Assembly (NCBI GenBank): GCA_033065855.1
Contig: JAVXUO010002415.1
Coordinates: forward strand, 62,001 to 126,000
From: Escallonia rubra
Lineage: Eukaryota > Streptophyta > Magnoliopsida > Escalloniales > Escalloniaceae
Reading direction: 5' to 3'
Length of the DNA stretch: 64,000 bases
Shown here piece after piece: positions 55,730-64,000 of the stretch. Within the stretch, counting starts at the first letter, position 1. Every line of letters starts with the position of its first letter. The translations under genes and the position numbers were made by a program. The notes under the pieces were generated by a model that saw only the letters and a list, made by a program, of their open reading frames with translations, made no database searches and was not told where the DNA came from.

Positions 55730-55775
<46 letters not shown>
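54838..55775. repeat. Three tandem diverged units (~300-350 bp) with (TC)n(AC)n
   Basis: CCATGGCCATTGTAGGCCTG occurs at 55045, 55341 and 55695, each followed by (CT)n(CA)n, TGATGTTCnTT..ACTGTAAAC and CTCAAAACCGAATT. The flanking GATTGATGGCAATCTGAAG block occurs at ~54938 and ~55600. The first part (54838-54960) has an open frame (MDVNMRNVVPRQMNLFKFQ) that could be an exon remnant. A (TC)n run is at 55732-55771. Confidence 0.75.
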
Positions 55776-55777
<2 letters not shown>

Positions 55778-56028
55778 CACTGATATTCCTTTACTGTAAA
55801 CTTCTCTTCTCTTCTTTTACATCTTTCTCCTCAAAACCGAATTTATATGCACCCCCACAAGAAAACACAACACTGCCCCTAGACATGCATGCTCACTCAC
55901 AAACTATGGGGGTTGTTCTTATGGATTTGATTTTGTGGTTTTGGTTACAATTTCCTTATTATTTTGCGTCTTGGGATTGGGGTCTCTTTAGTGATTTCTT
56001 ATACGTTCTTTCTATCCTCTCAAACAAG

Positions 56029-56402
56029 CATTTGATAAAAATAGTCAATTACCAGATTTATTTATATTTGCTCTCTTTGGTTTGTTTATTGTATATATGG
56101 TTGGGTTGAAGAGAAAGATGGAATAGCAAATAGATTTGGCACCCTTTTCATGGTTTTGGCAAGTTAATGCATGGCATCACCAAGAAATCGAGTTGAGCTT
56201 TTATCTTGGGCTTGCATTTGATAAAAATAGTCAATTACCAGATTTATTTATATTTGGTCTCTTTGGTTTGTTTATTGTATATATGGTTGGGTTGAAGGGA
56301 AAGATGGAATAGCAAATAGATTTGGCACCATTTTCATGGTTTTGGCAAGTTAATGCATGGCATCACCAAGAAATCGAGTTGAGCTTTTATCTTGGGCTTG
56401 AA
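56029..56402. repeat. 186-bp tandem duplication
   Basis: CATTTGATAAAAATAGTCAA at 56029 and 56215, nearly identical through CTTTTATCTTGGGCTTG. Confidence 0.9.
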
Positions 56403-57382
56403 AGAAAACCGAGAATAACCGACTTATCCAATATTTTGGTCCACTACTGTTTGTAAATTTGAAAACGTCAGCTTCGGTTCATAATGTTCAAGAATTTGAG
56501 GCCAACTATCTTCAAGGCACTAAATTACTTCTTAAAGCCTAGATGTTAGTTTTTTGTATTTCCTTGGCAACAAAATTCGTGAACATATAATGTTCTACCT
56601 TTTCTTTCCCATCATATGTAGTGTATCTCGAATCTAGAAACAATTATGTAATTTTGGAGTCAAGTTATATCTTATAGAGATGGAAATCCATCATGTAGTG
56701 GTATGAAAATTTGACGTTAGTTAAGTATTTTCGTATATTTTGTGACTATATACAAAAACTTTTGTCATCATATATGGATTATAGTAGTTCGTTAGGGATC
56801 AATTACTACCACGGTTGTTTTTCAAGGCTTTTGGGGTATTAGCTCTGTCATGCATTTGTTTAAAATTTCATTTAACTGCAGTTTATTCTTGAAGTTAAAG
56901 CTTGACATAGTTCTATTTTACAATTGTATTTATGTTTTTTTATGTTTTCTCCAAATCTTGATTGTTGGTTTTTGAAGAGCTGCTTAAGTTAATCCCGAGG
57001 ATTGGACCAAGGTGGACGACAAAGCCCTCTTTCCTTCATTCATTGCAAGAGTTGTGAACTTTTGTTGAAATTAATTTAAGATGTCTATGAAAAGGTCATG
57101 CATGGCCCTTATTATCTTCCCCTTCTTTTATTTTATAGATAATTTACGTACACGACACGCCTATGAATGGGTTGGGTTGGTGGCCTAAAAGAAGATAGCT
57201 CTATTGTCTTTATTTCCCTTTGCCTTTTGAAATTGGCCTACAAGAAGACAGCTCTACATGACTGTTCATGGGAAAAGATTAATGTACATATTGTTTGACT
57301 TTTATGAAATTGCTCTTGCTACAAGTTGGAGGATGCCTATAACTTCATTGTAGTCCATATAAAGGGTCCTTTGGCATGAAAC
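56403..57382. other. Spacer, nothing recognised
   Basis: Non-coding AT-rich sequence. No feature beyond short repeats (GAAGAyAGCTCTA twice near 57192 and 57244). Confidence 0.4.
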
Positions 57383-57692
57383 AAGTGACTTCTATGTGAG
57401 AATAAATAATTGTGTTCTGCATGTCATGCTATCTTGACAAACTTCAGTTTTCTTGAAGTGTTAAAGTGGAAATCTAATGCATGAATCCTTTTTGTTTTTT
57501 TACAGGTTTTTGTATAGATAATAGGTCCAAACCAGTTGGAAATTAACAAGTGACCTCTATGTGAGAATAAGGAAGTGTGTTCCGCATGTCATGCTATCTT
57601 GACAAACTCCAGTTTTCTTGAAGTGTTAAAGTGGAAATCTAATGCATGAATCCGTTTTTTTTTTTTTTTACAAGTTTTTGTATAGATAATAG
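57383..57692. repeat. 165-bp tandem duplication
   Basis: AAGTGACyTCTATGTGAGAA at 57383 and 57548; both units end in poly-T, ACAgGTTTTTGTATAGATAA. Confidence 0.85.
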
Positions 57693-59032
57693 GTTTGCAC
57701 CTTGCCAAACGAGTAGCAGATTATCATATGAAAGACTGGAAGTTGTAAAACCAAGAGAAAAATATTGACCTGGTCGTTGCCAAGATAATAGAGCCTTCTT
57801 TCTTTTGTACATTCATTAGTGTCCCATCGTACTTTATGATCTTATTAATCTTAAGACACATAACAACAAAGAATTATGTTGTTGCTGGTGCTGAATTTCA
57901 GTAGTTCTATAGGAAATGTTCAAGAATGATGGATACTATGATAAAAAGAAATGCTTGCTTACATTAGCCAACTCACAACTTGTGAGGTCCCATAAAGATA
58001 GGGGTTTTAATTTTATGATGGGGGTCTGGTTGGTTTGGCATGAGTGCCATACTATCTCAATTTGGTTTTATCTTAGATCCCAAATAAAAGAAAACGTAGA
58101 TTTAGGTATTTTCATGTTAATTTTACTGTTATTGCGGCAATTTTTATTCTTACAATCGGACATGATTAACACTCTAATGTAACTTTTACAATAGGTGTAC
58201 TTGAGAACTCAGAGATCAAATGGAAAATTTTGTGCCGACTTTTATCAATTTAGAGATATGTTTTGAACACCAAGTAATGAGCCTTAAGTCTTACTAATTT
58301 AGTTTTGGTAGAACCATGAAAGTTCATCATTGGTGTGAATTAGATAACAGATTAGGATGGAAGATTGTTTTACACCTCGAAAATATGAAGGGGAGCGATA
58401 TATGAGTGAGTGAGTGAGTGAGTGAGGCAGGGCGGGCAGAATGACGGTTGTAATAGCTCTGTCTCTTCCTGCAGGGATATTAGTTATGAGCTTGGGAGTA
58501 GTCTTGTAAATGTGCTGTAGCAGCAGTATTGCAAGAAGTTTACAATTTCGTGTAAATAGTCTGGCAATTCTCTCCGATGAATATCATTTCCACATCCTTC
58601 ATAGCTACGACTTCCACTATGGGCACAACTTGACCTACCACTATATGCCACAATCCAACTATATTCCTCCCCTTTTGTCGCCATTGATGCTGCTGCCACC
58701 CTACCAATCACCAACACTATCAGCAATGCATCACCATCTCATCATACCTGTACCATCGTCAACCCTTTTCAACTTGAAAGGACAGTTCAATGAGCATCAC
58801 CTAGATCTGCTGGTTCTAACTTACTGTATATTTAGTCTCCTTCTTGAATAAGAGGCATGGATTTGTCTACATCTCTAGCACAATCACCAAGGCCAGTGCT
58901 TTATGTATAATGTATATGTAAGTATTTTTCATCTGTGGTGGTTGTGGATGATGTAATTACATAATGATGATGTCATTGATAAGTTGCTAAATTTGTAGGG
59001 TATTGATTGGATCGATTTGTAACTAAACATTA
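57693..59032. other. Spacer with (TGAG)n
   Basis: A (TGAG)n run lies at 58403-58426. The ORF at 58510-58851 (113 codons) has no recognisable domain, is Tyr/His/Leu/Pro-rich and lacks supporting signals; I do not call it. Confidence 0.4.
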
Positions 59033-61415
59033 TGATGCCAAGGAAAGTGGGTTCGTACTTACGTGGAGGTGCCACAAGGCTACAGTCCGAGTCAGCTTCC
59101 AAGTATGTAAAGTGAGAGACAGCAAGGGTGGAACAAGGGCAGAGACCAAGGGCTTCCCAGACAGAGCTTGAGGGTGGCAGTGCTGCGAGGGCGATAGCGC
59201 AGGATGAATATACGACGACAGTCACAGTCCGATGCTTAGGTCCAAAGTCAGGGTCATGTATGTTTCTCTCTCTAGGATTCTAGAGTGAGAAAGTGAAAAT
59301 GTTCTGAAAATGTCCAAAATGTTATCTCTTCCAAATGAATTCTCAAGACCTCTATTTATAGAGATTGAGATGATGATGTCATTAACCGACACGTGGCGCT
59401 CCCTGGGAGTGACACGTCACCGGGGGGTCCACGAGTGCCGGTGCTCCATGGACTGTCAGATCGCATATTCAACCGGCCTGCTCCTCACAGCGTCGCTCTG
59501 TCTATCTGGAAAGACTGGCTCCCACCGCATCGGTGTGGCCAGAGAACCCCCTTGATCTAGCCTCAAATCCAAGCCCTTGCGGAGTCCCATAGGCCTGGCA
59601 GCGGTGGGGAAGACCCGATGCCCAACTACTAGGTGAACTAGGCGCGATGCCCTCCGAAGACCTGCTCCCGTCTCAGAGTGACCCGTGGGTCATAGTCCCT
59701 AGGGGTGCCGACGCAAGCCACAGTGCCGGAGCACGTAGGCCAGTCACGCAGGCACCCTGACGGAGATAGTGTCCCGGAGGAGTTGTCTATTCCGCAGGCC
59801 AAGGTAGCATCCCGGAGGAGCCGTCTACCCGGCCAGCCAAGGTAGCATCCCGGAGGAGCCGTCTACCTGGCGGAAGGGGAGTTGAAGAGCTCCCTGGCAG
59901 AGATAGTGTCCCGGAGGAGTCGCCTATCCCCGCGGGTGAGTCCTTGTGCCGGAGCACTCGGAGCGAGTCAAGGTAGCATCCCGGATGAGCCGTCTACCTG
60001 ACTGGCCGAGATAGCATCCCGGAGAAGCCGTCGACCTGGCGGAAGGGGAGTTGAAGAGCTCCCTGGCAGAGATAGTGTCCCGGAGGAGTCGCCTATCCCC
60101 ACGGATGATGTACACTCCGGAGAGTGGGTTGAAGCATGTTCCATGACCAAGGCAAGGTGCGCATGGTGTGATGAATGAGTGTGGTGCCCGGGGGCATGAT
60201 GACATGATTGTGGCGCATGGGCGCGATGAAGTGAGTAAGGTGTCGGGAGCACGTCTATGTCAATGGCGCGGCGCATGGGCGCGACGGAGTGCGTAAGGTG
60301 CCGGGGGCATGTTTGTGTCAATGGTGGCGCATGGGCGCGACAAAGTGCGTAAGGTGCCGGGGGCACGTTGGTGTCAATGGTGGCGCATGGGCGCGACAGA
60401 GTGCGTATAGTGCCGGGGGCACGGTAGTGTGACAGAGAGCCTGGGGGCACGGCTATATCAGCGGCGCAGCGCATGGGCGCGACGAAGTGTTGGAGTGTGA
60501 CGCCCGGACGTCGGTGACGGGGGTCACGGAGACGACGTCCGGGCGACGGATGATGAGCGTCGTGGAGTTGTGTCTGGGCGACGGGGTCGCGGAGTTGTGT
60601 TTGGGCGATGGGGGTCGCGGAGTTGGTAGATGACGGAAGTTGCGAAGTTAATGGACGACGGACGAGGGACGTCGTGAAGTTGATGTACGAACGGACGTCG
60701 GGAGGTTGTTGCAGGACGGACGTCGCGAGGTTGATGTACGAACGTCCGTAAGGTGATGCACGACGGACGTCGCGAGGTTGATGTACGAACGTCCGTAAAC
60801 ATCGCGGAGGTGCAAAGACTCGGGAAAACAAGTGCGCGCAGGAGGGAAGGCCATAGGCCAAACATTGGGGGGAAGCCATGGCCACCACCACTGGGGAGGC
60901 CGAGGCCGACCCCTTCGTGCGGCCGAGGCCGACCCTAGGGGGTGGCCAAGGTAAAAGGCCAACTCCCATGAAGGGAGGCCAAGGCCACTCCCCCCTTCGA
61001 TGAACTTCGGGCACGCCGACGGTAGGTGTTTGGATAAGCAATGACGAATCCAAAATGGTGAACAAGGTGCCAGAGTCATGTACGAAACGTACGAAATGAA
61101 AAAAGTGCAAAAAGGACTTTGCGCGAAGAGTGAAGAGCCGGGGGGGAAAGGCCAAGGCCAAACCTCCTTGGGCAAGTGTCATGGCGCATCGACGGACAAC
61201 GTGCGAAGTGCGACGGTCGAAGCGTGATGCGGCGTCGCACGATGATGAGTTTCTTGGCGACGAAGTCGCGTAGAAGAAGTAAGAAGTGCACGTGACTTGA
61301 GCGTGCACGCTTTGACCGGTTGTGAGCGTTGAAAATGTCTGTTGCTTGTGCGGACGTGTCATGCAAAATGGGACCGTAGTGGGCCTTTGGGTGCGACCAG
61401 AATAGGTTGGGAACA
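59033..61415 (-). repeat. 3' LTR of the second gag-only-family element
   Basis: 2,383 bp, minus strand TGTTCCCAACC (61415) to TTTCCTTGGCATCA (59033). Same block order as the LTRs at 31303 and 37944: GGCC-type repeats (60890-61000), GCGACG-type repeats (60520-60800), GGGGGCACG-type repeats (60240-60480), GGTAGCATCCCGGAGGAGCC repeats (59760-60110). The 535-codon minus ORF 61575-59968 is a by-product of these repeats. Confidence 0.85.
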
Positions 61416-61428
61416 TAAGCCCCCTGCG
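61416..61428 (-). promoter_or_regulatory. Polypurine tract of the second element
   Basis: Minus strand CGCAGGGGGCTTA directly before the LTR start TGTTCCC. Confidence 0.7.
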
Positions 61429-61545
61429 TGTGGTGTGCGCGGAGGGGTAACCCGAGCGGGCACCGCACGCATAAACACTCAGGAAGATTTTATGTTGTTT
61501 GGCCGGAGCGTTGTTGAGGTCGTCGATGCGTGATGATGATGAAGA

Positions 61546-61797
61546 GTAGGTGGCTCGAGCCACCTCGTGCACCACCTACGAAAGCTTGGAATGCTTGGAG
61601 GTTGAGACAAAGGCACGATGATAGGGCGCAGGGGCGCGAGCATGTAAACGGCGCCCGGGCGACGGACGACGAGTGTCGCGGATACGTCACCCGGGCGATG
61701 GGCGACAAGCGTCGTGGAGACGGCGCGCGGGCGCTGGCGACGAGCATTGGACAATGAATAGGAGTAAGTGGTTCGAGCTATCTCGCGCACCACCTAC
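61546..61797 (-). repeat. Hairpin modules before the PPT (second element)
   Basis: 34-bp modules at 61546-61579 and 61764-61797 (the latter diverged), matching those at 37658 and 37778 in the other element; a third is at 63534-63571 near the PBS. The first contains the perfect 16-bp palindrome GGTGGCTCGAGCCACC. Confidence 0.75.
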
Positions 61798-63319
61798 CAA
61801 GGGAGTTGATGTCAAGGGACATCGTCATGAGGGGCGCGACAAGGGCGCGGTCGGACATCGCGATGCGGGGGCAGTCCACGACGAGCGCATAGGCTCGGGC
61901 AATGCACGTTGGTCAAATACGTTGATGTCAGGGACGTCGGGACGAGGGGCGCGACAAAGGCGCGGTCGGGCGTCGCGATGCAAGGGCAGTCCACGACGGG
62001 CGCAAGGGCGCGAGCAATGGAAGGCAATCGATGTTGCAAGCAAAAAATTTTTTTTTTTTTTTTTTTTTGAAGTGCTTGGCCTTGGTTGTCGATGTTCGGT
62101 CATTGGGTGAGTGTGTGTAGGCTGAAGTGGATGACTTTGGTTGATGGAGGCCGTAGTGGGCATGGAGGGAGGTTCGGCCATGGGGGAAGGATGGGGAGAG
62201 GGTATGGGGATGGAGAGCCAAGGTCGGCCGGCCAAGTGGCCGAGGCCGACCAAGGCCCCTTGGCCAAGGCCGAGGCCGAGCTTGTGGTGGGCGAGGGGCG
62301 GGGGGAAGAGAAGAGGAGGGGGAAGGAAATGGATGAAGCGGTGGTGGGTGAAGACGCGAGGCCGAGGCCGAGGGGTGGGCGGGGTAGGAAAGGGGAGAAG
62401 GGGAGAAAGGAAGGGGGCGGTGGCGGCCGAGGCCGAGGGTGGGAAGGGAGTTTGGGGGTGAGGGAGATGGAGGATGAGGAAGGGCCGAGGTCGCGGCAAG
62501 GCCGAGGCCGAGGGGGGGCGGGGGTGGGTGAAGGCGCGAGGCCGAGGGGGGAAGGAGAGGCGGGGAAGGAGGGATGGAGGGGGGTGGGGTCGGCCTAGGG
62601 AAGGGCGTGGGGAGGCCGAGGTTGGGTTGGCCATGGAGGAAAAGGGGAAGGGAAGGGGAAGAAGGGGAAAGAAGGCGGCGGCGGCGGGGTGCCGCGGGTG
62701 GCCGGTGGCGGGGGGAAGAAGGTGCGGCGGAATGTTGGTCGTCGCCGGCGAGGGAGATGCTTGGTAGGAGGCCGAAGGGGGCGCCGCAAGGAGAAGAGGG
62801 CGGCGGCTGCACATGAAGAGAAGAGAAAGAGAAAGAGATAAGGAAGAATTAGGGTTAGAAAATTAGGGTTTGGGAGGGAAAGAAAGGCGCGGGTCGGGTT
62901 TCGGGTAGGTTCGGGACGCGGGTCGGTCTCAGCACTGAGATAGAATGGGCGCGGGTCGGGGCGCATGGGTCGGTTCGGGTTCGCGGGTAGGGTTAGTCAG
63001 ATTTTTTTGAAATTCAAATTCGAATAAAATAATAATAATTATTATTAATATATATATTTTAAGAACAACCCTAAAGAGGGAGCCCCCAAGAAGATTTTCA
63101 CAATTTGCAAAATGGGTGTGAGAGAAAAAGGGATGGGAGAAGAATGAAGTTTTTTTTCATGAGAAAGAGAGAAGTTGTTTATGAAGTGGGGAAAGGGTGA
63201 TGGGGTGTTGGATGGTGAGGGAGAAGAGGAAAATGTGAGAGGGAGAGTGATGAGAGCATGAATGTGGGGAGCATGTGGGGAGATGAAAAACTTGAAAAAT
63301 TTTCTAAGTGTTAAAATTT
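61798..63319. repeat. GC-rich low-complexity interior
   Basis: CATCGCGATGCGGGGGCAGTCCACGACG-type repeats (61830-62020), then a G-rich stretch of GGCCGAGGCCGAGG and GGGGAAGG (62150-62760). Long ORFs on both strands (for example minus 62814-61825, 329 codons of Pro/Ser/Ala/His) are compositional. Further on, 62960-63319 has no feature. Confidence 0.65.
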
Positions 63320-63329
63320 TATTTTTTTG

Positions 63330-63510
63330 AGTTCGGGCAAGGATGCTAAGGGGAGGCCGTTGAGGGTGGTCATTGATGACCGGTTGCGAAAAAAATGAAA
63401 TTTTTTCTGAGTGTTGGGCTGAGACAAGGATGCCGAGGGAGACCACTGAGGATGATCATCGATGACCGGTTGCGAAAAAAAATGAAATTTTTTCTAAGTG
63501 TTGGAAAAGT
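63330..63510. repeat. 86-bp tandem repeat near the PBS
   Basis: GATGACCGGTTGCGAAAAAA at 63375 and 63461, each followed by ATGAAATTTTTTCTrAGTGTTGG. It lies inside the second element, downstream of its PBS in element orientation. Confidence 0.85.
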
Positions 63511-63819
63511 GAATGCTGGGTGATGATGCGACCGTAGTAGCGCGGCTCGAGCCACCCCGCGCACCACGTACCAAGTCATTGCAATGTGAGGCCGAAGGGA
63601 TTGGGAAGGGGTGAAGCCCCCAAAGGAGTGGGTGATGGCATGAGGGGTGGTGTCAAGAGACTTGTGCAAGAGTAATGTACCTTGAAAATTTTTCTAAGTC
63701 TGGAAAATGACGGCCTCTTGGATGGCTGGTTTAAGGTTGTGACTGTTAGGTAGCCCTTCGTTGCTAAGGCATGGTTGCTGAGTGTGGAAGATAGGCAGAC
63801 TGCAATACGATGCTCACCT

Positions 63820-63839
63820 CCCCAGCAGAGTCGCCAAAA
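63820..63839 (-). promoter_or_regulatory. Primer binding site of the second element
   Basis: Minus strand TTTTGGCGACTCTGCTGGGG next to the 5' LTR end TTGGCATCA; same as in the first element except for one base. Confidence 0.75.
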
Positions 63840-64000
63840 TGATGCCAAGGAAAGTGGGTTCGTACTTACGTGGAGGTGCCACAAAGGCTGCAGTCCGAGT
63901 CAGCTTCCAAGTATGTAAAGTGAGAGACAGCAAGGGTGGAACAAGGGCAGAGACCAAGGGCTTCCCAGACAGAGCTTGAGGGTGGCAGTGCTGCGAGGGC
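63840..64000 (-). repeat. 5' LTR of the second element (cut by window end)
   Basis: Only the last 161 bp of the LTR are inside the window; nearly identical to 59033-59192. Confidence 0.85.

Larger units (their letters stand above)
59033..64000 (-). mobile_element. Second member of the gag-only LTR family, without gag, runs off the window
   Basis: Minus-strand element: 5' LTR from 63840 beyond the window end, PBS 63820-63839, internal ~2.4 kb, PPT 61416-61428, 3' LTR 59033-61415. The visible 161 bp of the 5' LTR differs from the same part of the 3' LTR by one substitution and one 1-bp indel, so the insertion is young. The interior has no gag, protease, RT or integrase; it is made of hairpin modules, GC-rich low-complexity sequence (62.05-62.96 kb) and tandem repeats. 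It is therefore a non-autonomous, LARD-like derivative of the same family as 31303-40133. Confidence 0.8.

Noticed and set aside
58510..58851. 113-codon ORF as a gene
   Set aside because: No recognisable domain, no splice or promoter context, composition close to that of neighbouring non-coding sequence.
59968..61575. 535-codon minus ORF
   Set aside because: Spans LTR and internal boundary of a non-autonomous retroelement and consists of GC-rich repeats; no domain.
61825..62814. Pro/Ser/His-rich 329- and 294-codon minus ORFs
   Set aside because: Two frames of the same G/C-rich low-complexity tract are open at once; compositional, not a gene.

Overview
The window is repeat-dominated nuclear DNA from a flowering plant. 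The evidence is a FAR1/MULE transposase remnant, a Tat-clade Ty3/gypsy element carrying an antisense gene, caulimovirid (endogenous pararetrovirus) remnants, very long LTRs, and abundant (TA)n, (TG)n and (TC)n tracts. I cannot place it to family. No intact host gene is visible. The best host-gene candidate is one possible terminal exon at 52.2-52.4 kb on the minus strand.

Layout. 0-1 kb: decayed FAR1/MULE transposase. 1.36-1.71 kb: seven ~22-bp palindromes, the first four at an exact 32-bp period. ~1.9-9 kb: three partial copies of a ~3.4-kb LTR family (TGTAACAyCCCG...CGGGATGTTACA), one of them inverted, meeting head to head at 7338/7339. 9821-23092: another copy of this LTR (direct repeat ATATT), split by a 9,695-bp minus-strand Tat gypsy element at 11580-21274 (direct repeat TGTGT; two 445-bp LTRs with 12 differences). 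That element has gag, protease, a truncated RT, two RNase H domains and an integrase, interrupted by three in-frame stops and a deletion. On the opposite strand it has an apparently spliced three-exon gene between two hairpin-rich minisatellites. 23.1-28.2 kb: AT-rich repeats and one more long LTR, inserted in the centre of a palindrome.

28.72-48.12 kb: one decayed caulimovirid integrant, in the order RT-RNase H fragment, coat protein, movement protein, protease, RT, RNase H, downstream ORF. Two later insertions split it, each with a 5-bp target duplication: a gag-only LTR element at 31303-40133 (AGGAG) and an inverted solo LTR at 44472-47840 (GGAAG). 48.1-59.0 kb: AT-rich spacer, a partial LTR, MITE-like pieces, hairpins and several local tandem duplications. 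59033-64000 (minus, running off the end): a second, apparently much younger, member of the gag-only LTR family, with no gag.

How it fits together: the sequence is a stratified record of insertions. The long LTR family carries its own TATA region, a leader, a conserved splice-donor-like site near its start and a conserved acceptor-like site near its end, so it may produce spliced LTR transcripts. Both LTR elements of the 31-kb/59-kb family look non-autonomous and share PBS, PPT and a repeated 34-bp hairpin module, so they probably depended on proteins supplied in trans.
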